DNA of 64,000 nt from Deltaproteobacteria bacterium. Its GTDB lineage: Bacteria > Myxococcota_A > Polyangia > GCA-2747355 > JADLHG01. The notes below the pieces were generated by a model. That model was not told the DNA's origin and made no database searches. It saw nothing but the letters and a program-made list of their open reading frames with translations. Below are positions 26,166-34,027 of the stretch, piece after piece (the first letter of the stretch is position 1; the number at the start of each line of letters is the position of its first letter). The stretch is taken from assembly GCA_020848905.1 (NCBI GenBank), contig JADLHG010000031.1, positions 248,001-312,000 of the forward strand, in the 5' to 3' direction. The translations under genes were made by a program, and so were the position numbers.

Positions 26166-27491
26166 TCAAACGCCGTAGCGCTCGTGCAGGGCGTCCTCGT
26201 TCACCGCCCGCCCCACCAGCTCGGCGAGCTCGAGCGACCGTGGCGGCAGGCGACGCCGCTTCTCCTCGAGGAACGCGCGGTAGTCGCCGAAAACGAGGAG
26301 CCAGACGTAGCGCCTTCCCTCCTGCACCGCCGGGCTGAAGGAGACCGGGAAGAGCGCGAAGGTCTTCGGCGCGCGTCCGGGTCTCGGGGCGTGCTTCTCG
26401 ACGAGTTTCCGGTAGGGCGCTTCGTCCTCGGGGTGGAGCAGGTCCCAGTGGCCGTAGGCGAGCGTCTTGTCGCGGAGCCCGAGGCGGTCGAGGAGCAGGG
26501 CCACCGGATAGCCACCCGTGAAGCGCGCGTTCACGTCGGTGATCTGGAGGGTGCGGCCGTTCTGGAAGTAGTCCATCCCGCAGAGCAGCCCTTCGGGGGC
26601 GGCGTAGCCGGCCCGCTGGAGCTCGGCCGTGCAGGCCAGCAGCCCCTGGAACTGCGCGTCGTTGAGGTATAGGCGCGGCGAGTAGACGTTGCCGAACCAC
26701 TGGTTCTGGTAGGTGAGCTTGCGGCGCACGTTCGCGAGCGAGACCCCTGTCGGCCGAAGGACGAAGTCCGCGATCTCCTCGGACCAGCGCCGGCGGTCGA
26801 TCGCCTCCTGGACCACGAAGGTGGTGCCCGTGGCGTAGCTCTCCGCGAAGGCGGCGCAGTCGGCTGCGCGACGGAGGCGCTTGACGTTGAAGCCGCCGCC
26901 GAGCCCGTCGGCCTTGGCGTAGACCGCGGTGCGCGGGAAGCCCAGGTGCCGCGCGAGCACCTCGGGGCGAAGCTGCGCGCTCGGCACGACGAGCGACCGC
27001 GGGATGGGGTAACCGGCGCGCGGCGCCCGCCGGACGAGCTCGATCTTGGAGTTCGCCGTCTGGGTGGCGCGGAGCTCGCGGCGGATGGAGGCCACCTCGG
27101 CCACCGCGTACGAGTAGCAGACGGAGAGGACGCGCCCCGCTGCCGGGCGCACCCGGAGCGCGCGACGGTAGAGCTCTCTCGGGGGGGCGAAGTGGAGCTG
27201 GCGCGTGGGGGTGAGCCCCATCCGCTCGTAGAATCGACCGTGCCAGCGCAGGAGCTCGGGGGTCGTCAGCCAGAGCTCGTCGAGGACGAGCTGGTCGTCG
27301 GGCTTGGAGAGCGGCCACATGGCGAGGGCGTAGGGCAGGATGTTGTAGCGCATCAGCTCGTGGTGGCGGAGCTGGTGCGCGCCGAGACGCCGCTCGGGGG
27401 CGAACATCAGCCCCTCGTCCCCCGCCATGCAGTAGACGTCCGGGCGCAGGGGAGAGGGGGCGAAGGGACCGATCGGGGCGGAAGGAGGCAT
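26166..27491 (-). CDS. ATP-grasp domain enzyme in a putative biosynthetic operon
   Basis: 441 residues. The N-terminal 150 residues (HELMRYNILPYALAMWPL and LHFAPPRELYRRALRVR) form a family-specific pre-domain. The ATP-grasp fold follows: AVYAKADGLGGGFNVKRL (phosphate-binding Lys and Gly loop, about residues 207-224), FVVQEAID (adenine-side Glu) and LQITDVNARFTGGYP (metal-ligand Asp/Asn, about 330-345). ATP-grasp enzymes join a carboxylate to an amine or thiol through an acyl phosphate. The substrate is unknown. It starts 13 bases after an alpha-oxoamine synthase gene, whose amino-ketone product would be a natural amine substrate. That is inference. Confidence 0.75.
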   Translation of the reverse strand: MPPSAPIGPFAPSPLRPDVYCMAGDEGLMFAPERRLGAHQLRHHELMRYNILPYALAMWPLSKPDDQLVLDELWLTTPELLRWHGRFYERMGLTPTRQLHFAPPRELYRRALRVRPAAGRVLSVCYSYAVAEVASIRRELRATQTANSKIELVRRAPRAGYPIPRSLVVPSAQLRPEVLARHLGFPRTAVYAKADGLGGGFNVKRLRRAADCAAFAESYATGTTFVVQEAIDRRRWSEEIADFVLRPTGVSLANVRRKLTYQNQWFGNVYSPRLYLNDAQFQGLLACTAELQRAGYAAPEGLLCGMDYFQNGRTLQITDVNARFTGGYPVALLLDRLGLRDKTLAYGHWDLLHPEDEAPYRKLVEKHAPRPGRAPKTFALFPVSFSPAVQEGRRYVWLLVFGDYRAFLEEKRRRLPPRSLELAELVGRAVNEDALHERYGV

Positions 27492-27504
27492 CGGGGCGGC
27501 TCGG

Positions 27505-28797
27505 TCAGAGCGCCGCGCGCTGTTCGGGGGTCGGCTCGAGCGGAATCCCGGCCTGCCGCCAGCTCGTGGCCACCTGGGAGAGGCAGTCGAGCAGGTGGTC
27601 GATCTGCGCCACCTCGTTGTTGGAGGTGACGGTCACGCGCAGGGCCTCCTTGCCGCGGGGCATGGTGGGGTAGGGGCACGAGGTGAGGAAGATCCCCTGG
27701 TCGTAGAGGCGGCGGGAGGCGTCGATCAGCTTCTCGGTGTTCCCGGCCCAGATGGAGATGATCGGAAAGAGGGTCTTGGTCATGACGAAGAAGCCCATCC
27801 CGCGCAGGCCCTCCACGAGGCGCTTCGTCAGCTGGTAGACCTTCGCCCGCCGCTCGTCGCCGACCTTGGGCTGGAGGTCCAGCGCCGCGCTGAGCACACC
27901 CATGGCGTAGGGGGTGGACGGGTGCGTGTAGTCCAGGGGCTTGGCGTAGGCCATCAGGTACTCCTTCATCTCCGGGGTCACCGAGAGGAAGGCGGCCGCG
28001 CCGGCGAGGCCCTTGGCCGTCCCCGCCACGTACATCACGTTGTCGTAGGAGAGGCCCGCGTGCTTCACCACGCCGTTGCCGGAGAAGCCGTAGGGCATCG
28101 CAGCGGCCGGGCGCTCGCCGAGGAAGGCGAAGCCGTGCCCGTCGTCCACGTAGAGGAGTGCGCCGTATCTCTTGGCCAGCGGGGCGAGCTCGGCCAGCGC
28201 CGCGTAGTCGCCGGTCATGCTGTAGACGCCGTCCACGCAGATGAGCTTGCGCTTCGCGTCCTGGTGCCGCTCGAGGAGGTGCTCGAGCTGGTCGAAGTGG
28301 TCCTGCCGGTAGCTCGCCAGGATCGTGCCCTTGTCGCGCGCCAGCTGCGCCGCCTGGTACATCGTGGCGTGGGCCGACTTGTCGAGGACGATGAGGTCCC
28401 CCTTCTTCATGAGCGCGGGGATCGTTCCCACGCCGAGCAGGGTCGTGTTGGGAAAGAGGAGCGTGTCCTCGACGCCGATGAAGCGGGCGAGCTTCGCCTC
28501 GACCTCGGAGAAGAGCTCGTGATAGCCCATCAGGCGCGCGCGGCTGGTGTGCAGACCGTACTGCTTTACGGCCCGGACGCCGGCCTCGAGCAGCGCCTCC
28601 TGCTCCTGGTCGAAGCTGATGTAGTTGCACGAGGCGAAGTCGAAGAGCTGGTGGCCCGAGGCGTCGGTGAGGACGCGCCCCTTGGCCGAGACGATGCGCA
28701 CGTTGTACTGCTTGCTCTCGCGTAGGACCGCCAGCAGCGGATCGCGCTGGTCTCCCTCTCCCGGTTGAATGAAGGTGTCTTGAAGGTGTCTGGCCAT
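27505..28797 (-). CDS. PLP-dependent alpha-oxoamine synthase (BioF/KBL/CqsA-like)
   Basis: 430 residues from the ATG at 28797, preceded by GGAGGG five bases upstream. A GTG at 28827 would add ten residues without its own ribosome site. Family features are FASCNYISF, the PLP-stacking His in LDKSAHATMY, the Asp of VDDGHGFAFLG, and GTAKGLAG with the Schiff-base Lys262 in place of the usual S-K. Alpha-oxoamine synthases condense an amino acid with an acyl-CoA or acyl-ACP, losing CO2, to give an amino ketone. The unusual DDGHGFAF and GTAKGLAG variants argue against plain BioF or KBL. It lies between molybdopterin oxidoreductase and ATP-grasp genes on the same strand. Confidence 0.85.
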   Translation of the reverse strand: MARHLQDTFIQPGEGDQRDPLLAVLRESKQYNVRIVSAKGRVLTDASGHQLFDFASCNYISFDQEQEALLEAGVRAVKQYGLHTSRARLMGYHELFSEVEAKLARFIGVEDTLLFPNTTLLGVGTIPALMKKGDLIVLDKSAHATMYQAAQLARDKGTILASYRQDHFDQLEHLLERHQDAKRKLICVDGVYSMTGDYAALAELAPLAKRYGALLYVDDGHGFAFLGERPAAAMPYGFSGNGVVKHAGLSYDNVMYVAGTAKGLAGAAAFLSVTPEMKEYLMAYAKPLDYTHPSTPYAMGVLSAALDLQPKVGDERRAKVYQLTKRLVEGLRGMGFFVMTKTLFPIISIWAGNTEKLIDASRRLYDQGIFLTSCPYPTMPRGKEALRVTVTSNNEVAQIDHLLDCLSQVATSWRQAGIPLEPTPEQRAAL

Positions 28798-28831
28798 GGC
28801 TCCCTCCACGGAGGGCCATCTTGCCACAGCT

Positions 28832-30937
28832 TCAGCGTGACGAGAGAGGGGCGGCCTCCGGTTCGACCCAGACGCAGTTGCTGTGGAAGGTGCTCTGGCC
28901 CGCCACGTCCCCGAGGCGGTCGGAGGTCGTCGCGTTGGCGTTTTGCCCGTCGTCGGCGAGGCTGGGCCAGTAGCCCTTGGGCGTGCAGACCACGCCGCGG
29001 CGGAGATCGGCGCTCAGGCGCGCCACGAGGGTCAGCCGTCCGCGCTGGTTATGCACGCGCACCCGTGCTCCGTCGCGGATGCCGCGCGCAACCGCGTCCT
29101 CGGGATGGATCTCGAGGAGCGCCGGCCCCTGGCGTCGGCGGAGCGAGGCTTGCGCGCCGAAGCTCGAGCTCACGAAGTGATGCGCGGCGGGGGTGAGCAG
29201 GACGAGCGGCGCGCGGTCGTCGGTCTCCGAGGCCTGGGAGAGCTCGTGCGAGGGGAGGAAGTCGGGGAGGGCCTCGAGGCCCGTGCGTGCCAGCGCCTCG
29301 CACGACAGCTCGAGCCGGCCCGAGGGGGTCGGAAAGCGGCCGTCGGCGAAGGGGACGTGACCCGCGGGGAGGGCGTAGGGGACGGTCCCCTCGCGCTTCA
29401 GTCGGTCGAGCGTGATGCCCTCGAGGAGCGGGTTGGTGCGGCGCGTGGCGTCGAGAACCTCGGCGATCGTCGCGTCGCCGTCGGTCGAGAGCCAGGCGTC
29501 GTCGAAGCCCATCGCCTGCGCGAGGGCTCGACAGGTGTCCCAGTTGCTCCGCGCCTCCCCGAGAGGTTCGATGGCCGCGTGGTTGTAGCGCAGGAGGCGC
29601 TGGCCGTAGCCCTTGTGCAGGTCGCACTGCTCGAGCTGCGAGGTGGCGGGCAGGACCAGATCGGCGAAGCGCGCGGTGTCCGTCAGATAGAGGTCGTGCA
29701 CCACGGTGAAGAGATCCTCGCGCGCGAGCCCCTGCCGCACGAGGGCCGAGCGCGGCGCGCTGGCGGCGGGGTTCGCGGCGAAGACGTAGAGCGAGAGGAT
29801 CGGAGGGTTTCGGACCTCGCCCGTCAGCGCCGCCCCGAGTCGGTTCATGTTCACCACCCGCGGCGTGGGTGGGCACGCGCTCGGGTGCCCCACGGCCTCG
29901 GTGGCCCAGCGCACGTACCCGCTCGTGGAATACCAGAGCCCGCCGCCGCGCACTCCGTACTGACCCGTCAGGCCGGGGAGGGAGGCCACGGCCTGGACCG
30001 TGCGTCCCCCGTTCTCGTGCCGCTGCAGGCCGTCGGCGATCTTGATCGCCGCGGGGCGCGTCGTGCCGTAGCGGCGTGCGAGGGCCACGATCCGTTCGGG
30101 CGCGATCCCCGTCAGCTCGCTCGCCCGTGCCGGCGGGAACGCGCGCAGTCGCTCCCGGAGGGCCGGCCAGCCGACGCTCTGCCGCGCGAGCCAGGCTTCG
30201 TCGACCAGGCCCTCCTCGGCGAGGACGTGCATGAGCCCGAGAGCAAGCGCCCCGTCGGTGGCGGGTCGCGGGGCGAGGTGCTCGTCCGCGCTGCGCGCGC
30301 TCAGGCTGCGCCGCGGGTCGATGACCACCACGTACGCTCCCCGGCGCTGCGCCTCGCGGACGAGCGGGACGGTGTGCGGGGCGGTCGTAGCGGGGTTGTG
30401 GCCCCACAAGATGATCAGCCGGCTCTCGGCCAGATCTGCGGGGTCGGGGGACCAGCGCGCGCCGAGCATCGCCTCCACGACGTGCTCCCCTGCGGCGCCG
30501 CAGATCGATCGCTCGAGTCCCGAGGCGCCGAGGCGGTTCCAGAGGCGTGAGGAGGCGACGGCGTTCTGCAGGAGTCCGAGCGTGCCGCCGTAGGAGTAGG
30601 GGAGGATCGCGGCCCCTCCCTCCCGCGCGAGGAGGGCGCTCCAGCGGGAGGAGATCTCTGCCAGCGCCTCTTCCCAGGTCACGCGCTCGAAGGTGCCGCT
30701 CCCCTTCGGCCCTCTGCGGCGCAGCGGGTGCTCGAGCCGGGCCGGGCCGTAGACCCATTCGAGGTACGGCCGAACCTTGGCGCAGAGCCACCCGCGGGTG
30801 AGCGGATGGTCCGGGTCCCCCTCGACCCGAGTGGCGCGCCCCCCCTCGACGGTAGTGAGCATGCCGCACGCGTCGGGGCAGTCGTGAGGGCAGACCCCTC
30901 GCACGAGCTGGGTTGCGGATGGGGGCCGGGGATCCAT
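28832..30937 (-). CDS. Molybdopterin-dependent oxidoreductase (DMSO reductase superfamily)
   Basis: 701 residues with an N-terminal [4Fe-4S] motif CPHDCPDACGM...GWLCAK (Cys at about residues 16, 20, 24 and 51) and molybdopterin-guanine-dinucleotide folds (LIILWGHNPATTAPH, VVIDPRRSLSA). SICGAAGEH (about residue 143) offers a Cys as possible Mo ligand. The C-terminal dinucleotide-binding barrel has LLEIHPEDAVARGI and GYWPSL. No Tat or Sec signal is visible, so it is predicted cytoplasmic. The substrate is unknown. It is the first gene of the leftward three-gene run, 34 bases before the alpha-oxoamine synthase, with GGAG five bases before its ATG. Confidence 0.87.
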   Translation of the reverse strand: MDPRPPSATQLVRGVCPHDCPDACGMLTTVEGGRATRVEGDPDHPLTRGWLCAKVRPYLEWVYGPARLEHPLRRRGPKGSGTFERVTWEEALAEISSRWSALLAREGGAAILPYSYGGTLGLLQNAVASSRLWNRLGASGLERSICGAAGEHVVEAMLGARWSPDPADLAESRLIILWGHNPATTAPHTVPLVREAQRRGAYVVVIDPRRSLSARSADEHLAPRPATDGALALGLMHVLAEEGLVDEAWLARQSVGWPALRERLRAFPPARASELTGIAPERIVALARRYGTTRPAAIKIADGLQRHENGGRTVQAVASLPGLTGQYGVRGGGLWYSTSGYVRWATEAVGHPSACPPTPRVVNMNRLGAALTGEVRNPPILSLYVFAANPAASAPRSALVRQGLAREDLFTVVHDLYLTDTARFADLVLPATSQLEQCDLHKGYGQRLLRYNHAAIEPLGEARSNWDTCRALAQAMGFDDAWLSTDGDATIAEVLDATRRTNPLLEGITLDRLKREGTVPYALPAGHVPFADGRFPTPSGRLELSCEALARTGLEALPDFLPSHELSQASETDDRAPLVLLTPAAHHFVSSSFGAQASLRRRQGPALLEIHPEDAVARGIRDGARVRVHNQRGRLTLVARLSADLRRGVVCTPKGYWPSLADDGQNANATTSDRLGDVAGQSTFHSNCVWVEPEAAPLSSR

Positions 30938-31304
30938 GATCTCCTCATAGCACGCGCGAGGAGAGGCCGGCCGGGACGGTCGTTCCGAATTTTATTTGCG
31001 CGCAAGATCGCAAAAACAAACAGTGGCGAAGGCTAATAATCGTCAAATTCAATGTTTGATAGCTTGCATCAGAAGCTGATAGCTCGAGCTTTTTTGGCCC
31101 CCACATGGGCCGTGTATGCCCCACTGCGGAGAGGTGAGATATGTGTAATACATTGAAATAATGTGATAATTTTTCACAAAATTCTCTTTCGATCGAGGGA
31201 TTTTTATGTAAATATTATTTGAAAGCTGTCGTACATTATTCACTGACAGTGTTTGCCGCGGTCGCAGAGCAAACGAACCGGCCCCGGGGGCCAAGGAGGA
31301 ACCC
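30938..31304 (+). promoter_or_regulatory. AT-rich divergent intergenic region
   Basis: 367 bases between divergent genes, the only clearly AT-rich stretch in the window. It has long A/T runs (about 31010-31060 and 31145-31245) and TATTAT (31213-31218) as a possible -10. No reading frame with coding character was seen. Short inverted repeats include GGCCC-6-GGGCC (31096-31111) and a 7-base arm pair AGAAGCT/AGCTTTT (31071-31077 with 31087-31093) followed by further T. It probably holds the promoter of the downstream lipoprotein; exact promoter elements are not assigned. An AAGGAGG (31292-31298) supplies that gene's ribosome site. Confidence 0.5.
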
Positions 31305-32162
31305 ATGGTGACGCTCAGAAGAAGACTGACGCACGTGGTCGTCGTTTGCGTGGGCTCCTTCGCCTGGGCTGCGTGCGGTACCCCCGACGATGGCGCGTGG
31401 CAGCCGGGCGAGACGCCGCAGGCGAGCGGCACGGTGTCCGGCGTGGCCAAGCTCCCGCGTAACCCGAAGGAGGTTACGACCGAGGTGGACCCGGTGCCGG
31501 GAGGCGGCGGTGTCCGGTTCGCGTGCGAGCTCCCCTCGGGTCCCGGCTACCCGTACCTGCTCGAGCCAGGCGCCGACGTCCCGTTCCGCGGCTCGTCCAA
31601 CGGCACCACCTTCTGCCTCGGGGAGTCGGCGGACGCCGGGCAGGAGTTCTGCCTCTGGGTCACGCGGCTCGAGGCGCGGCAGCGTGCCATCGCCGAGTGC
31701 CACAAGACGGTGGTGAGGGCGCTGAACGAGGCCGGGCTCGACGCGGTGAGCGGTTCCGCCGAGCGCTGGGCGGAGGTCAAGCGCGGGTACGTGCCTCAGG
31801 CCTGGGCCGTGCCGGCCGAGGAGATCGGCCTCGACCTCGGTTTCTACTCGGGAGCCGTGGCCCTGATGATGAACGGCGGGAGCTCGCTGCAGGCCCCGTC
31901 CACCCCGTTCTGCTTCCAGAAGAACGTCGGCGCCGAGGTGGGCGAGGCCAAGGCCGAGCTTCTGCGGCGCCTCTACGACCTCTGGCGCGACCACGAGACG
32001 AAGGAGAAGGCCACCCTCGTGGCGCTGCAGCGGGGCGTGGACGTGCCCGCGCAGGACGGAGTGGCGGGCGTGAAGATGTCCGTCCGGTTCGTGGAGGTCG
32101 GCCCGTCCGAGCTCCCCGTGAAGCGCTCCTGCTCCTTCTTCATCCCGCCGCTTCTCTACTAG
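31305..32162 (+). CDS. Lipoprotein of unknown function
   Basis: 285 residues. The signal peptide ends in the lipobox WAAC (Cys at about residue 24), followed by a low-complexity linker, so it should be lipid-anchored in the outer or inner membrane. The mature domain has several Cys (FACELP, TTFCLGES, EFCLWV, AECHK, PFCFQK, RSCSFF), suggesting disulphides, and a helical ARQRAIAECHKTVVRALNEAGL segment. No known family was recognised. The start has a near-perfect AAGGAGG at 7-base spacing and follows an AT-rich promoter region, so expression may be strong. It converges with the rhomboid gene. Confidence 0.72.
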   Translation: MVTLRRRLTHVVVVCVGSFAWAACGTPDDGAWQPGETPQASGTVSGVAKLPRNPKEVTTEVDPVPGGGGVRFACELPSGPGYPYLLEPGADVPFRGSSNGTTFCLGESADAGQEFCLWVTRLEARQRAIAECHKTVVRALNEAGLDAVSGSAERWAEVKRGYVPQAWAVPAEEIGLDLGFYSGAVALMMNGGSSLQAPSTPFCFQKNVGAEVGEAKAELLRRLYDLWRDHETKEKATLVALQRGVDVPAQDGVAGVKMSVRFVEVGPSELPVKRSCSFFIPPLLY

Positions 32163-32193
32163 TCCTCGTTCGTCTCCTTCGCACCCCGCCGAG

Positions 32194-33123
32194 CTACTTC
32201 CCCGCACGGTACGCCAGGGCAGCTGCTCCCCCCACGAGCGCGAGAGCCAGCAGCCCCGCGAGCAAGGCCGGCCACCGCCGCGGACCGGCCGCGCTCCGCG
32301 CCTCGAGCGTGGGGAGCAGGTAGCTGAGCGCGAGGCCCGCGAGAATCCCTCCCACGTGGGCCGCGTGGTCCACCGACCCGGTACCGACGACGAGTCCGTA
32401 GAAGGCGACGAGGGTGGCGAGGACGTGCCAGGGTCGGAAGCGCGAGTGGTCGTCTCCGCCGAGGAGCTGCCGGAGCCGGAGGCCTGCCACCAGCCCGAGG
32501 AGTCCGAGCACCGCTCCCGAGGCGCCGGCCTTGATGGCGGGACCCGGGGAGACCACGAAGCTGACCCAGTTTCCCGCCACGCCGCAGAGCACGTAGGCCG
32601 CGAAGCCGTAGCCTACGCCGAAGGCGCGCAGCGCGAGCGCGCCGAGGACCCCCAGGCTGACGGTGTTGCCCACGAGGTGCGTCGCGCCGATGTGCAGGAA
32701 GACGGCGGTCACGGTTCGCCACCACTGCCCCTCGCGCAGGAGCTGGGCCTGACTGGCCCCGAAGCGCAGCAGCACGCGATGCGCCTCGGAGCCTCCGGCG
32801 CGCTCCATCAGGGAGAAGACCCCGAGATTGACCAGCATGAGGCCGACGACCCAGTAGAACCCCGGGCGCGGGACCTCCGGCGGCGGACGGTCGCGCAGCG
32901 CGCGCAGGCGCTGTTCCGTGCGCTCCTCGTCGAGAATCCGCTGGGCCTCGGCGAGCCGTTCGGTCGGCACGTGGACGGCCCAGCCGCGCGACGCGTCGGG
33001 ATCCACGAGGACGAGCGGCAGGACCCGCGCGTCGATGGCCTGACTCGTCAGCACGAGTCGCAGCTCCTCGGCCTCCCGTCGCGTCGGCGGGCGACAGAGC
33101 TCCACGAAGGCCGCGTCGCTCAC
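32194..33123 (-). CDS. Rhomboid-family intramembrane serine protease
   Basis: 309 residues from a GTG that overlaps the preceding stop (GTGA at 33120-33123). The N-terminal 90 residues are soluble (AFVELCRPPTRREAEELRLVL and WAVHVPTERLAEAQRIL), a small alpha-beta pre-domain like that of GlpG. Six or more membrane helices follow, with the HxxxN site HLVGN (about residue 155), the catalytic GASGAVLGLLG (Ser about residue 203) and the catalytic His in VDHAAHVGG (about 254). Rhomboids cleave membrane proteins within or beside their helices. The substrate is unknown. It is translationally coupled to a small lipoprotein gene upstream. Confidence 0.88.
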   Translation of the reverse strand: MSDAAFVELCRPPTRREAEELRLVLTSQAIDARVLPLVLVDPDASRGWAVHVPTERLAEAQRILDEERTEQRLRALRDRPPPEVPRPGFYWVVGLMLVNLGVFSLMERAGGSEAHRVLLRFGASQAQLLREGQWWRTVTAVFLHIGATHLVGNTVSLGVLGALALRAFGVGYGFAAYVLCGVAGNWVSFVVSPGPAIKAGASGAVLGLLGLVAGLRLRQLLGGDDHSRFRPWHVLATLVAFYGLVVGTGSVDHAAHVGGILAGLALSYLLPTLEARSAAGPRRWPALLAGLLALALVGGAAALAYRAGK

Positions 33124-33527
33124 GGGTAGGCGCGGATCATCTCGAGGTATCGCTCCTCGACGGCCGGTGCCGAGCGTGCGAGCGCTAGCCGCTCCAGGCG
33201 GCACAGGAAGTCCAGGCGCACCGGCTCGCGCGTCACGCCGTAGACCGTCGGGACGGTTTCCGCCTCGCCTGTCAGGGTGCGCAGCCACCAGCGCCCCGAC
33301 TCGAGGAGCCGGAGCGCACGGAAGCAGCGGTGGGCGGTGGACAGTCGTCCGAGGCGCGCCTCGTCTCCCACGCACGCCACGAAGGGGCGGCGCGCCTCGT
33401 CAAGGCGTGCCTCGAGCTCCTGCGCGCACACGGACACGGAGCCACAGCGGGGGCGGCACGGCGCGGTGCGAGGGATCGTGGCGGGGGGCGGACACCCCGC
33501 GGCGCCGAGAAGCAGGGCGACGACCAT
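33120..33527 (-). CDS. Small lipoprotein, unknown function
   Basis: 135 residues. Very short signal peptide MVVALLLGAAGC with lipobox AAGC, then a Pro/Thr stretch and a Cys-containing helical domain (CRPRCGSVSVC, FVACVGDE, HRCFRALRLLESG). No family recognised. Its stop overlaps the rhomboid start, so the two are probably co-regulated; it could be a partner or substrate of the rhomboid, which is inference only. A 24-base palindrome lies about 60 bases upstream of the start. Confidence 0.62.
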   Translation of the reverse strand: MVVALLLGAAGCPPPATIPRTAPCRPRCGSVSVCAQELEARLDEARRPFVACVGDEARLGRLSTAHRCFRALRLLESGRWWLRTLTGEAETVPTVYGVTREPVRLDFLCRLERLALARSAPAVEERYLEMIRAYP

Positions 33528-33588
33528 CGCCCGTGGTGCGTGTGCGGGGCGGGGAATCGGCGCGGGTCCTTTCCAACGACCTCGGGTT

Positions 33589-33612
33589 CTAGAACACCGA
33601 TCGGTGTCCTAG
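33589..33612. promoter_or_regulatory. 24-base palindrome between fmdB-like and lipoprotein-rhomboid genes
   Basis: CTAG-x-ACACCGATCGGTGT-x-CTAG: a perfect 14-base core (33594-33607) with matching CTAG flanks and one unpaired position on each side. Its last bases overlap the TAG stop of the FmdB-type gene. It may be a terminator hairpin for that gene (no T-tract) or an operator for the lipoprotein-rhomboid operon 62 bases further on. Confidence 0.5.
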
Positions 33613-33899
33613 ATTCCGGTCGAGGCGGCGGGCTCGCCCTTGTCCTTCTTCTCGGACTTGTCCTTCTTCTCCGACGAGGACTCGGACTTGGACCTGGTTT
33701 CCTTGCCGCCGCCGCTCTTGCGCGCGTAATCGGTGACGTACCAGCCACCGCCCTTCAGGTGGAAGGAGCTGGCGGAGACGAGGCGCTCGACCTTGCGCTT
33801 GCCGCAGCTAGGGCACTTGCGCACGGGCTCGTCGCTCATCTTCTGCCACTCCTCGAAGTGGTGATCGCAGGCGTTGCAGCGGTACTCATAGATGGGCAT
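33609..33899 (-). CDS. FmdB/Zn-ribbon family regulatory-type protein
   Basis: 96 residues from the ATG at 33899 (MPIYEYRC, the invariant start of this family; an upstream in-frame start would add 17 unrelated residues). The zinc ribbon is formed by CNAC (residues 8 and 11) and CPSCGKRK (about 31-34), with conserved [11 protein letters not shown] between. The segment [14 protein letters not shown] also matches the family, which is named after the putative formamidase regulator FmdB. The C-terminal third is a Lys/Glu/Ser-rich disordered tail. The role is unproven; it may bind nucleic acid. Confidence 0.87.
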   Translation of the reverse strand: MPIYEYRCNACDHHFEEWQKMSDEPVRKCPSCGKRKVERLVSASSFHLKGGGWYVTDYARKSGGGKETRSKSESSSEKKDKSEKKDKGEPAASTGI

Positions 33900-34027
33900 G
33901 CGGGGAACCTCCACTGCTCGGAAAGGTAGGCGCTGGGCGGACTTTGTCAAGACGGACGGCGGCGGCTCCTCTCCGCCCGACCGGCGTCGTGAACCGATAG
34001 TACTTCAAGTCCTCGTAACTGGGTTGA

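Noticed and set aside
31071-31095. Intrinsic terminator AGAAGCT/AGCTTTT plus T run
   Set aside because: It lies between divergent genes where no rightward transcript is expected, and the stem is weak with one G-U pair.
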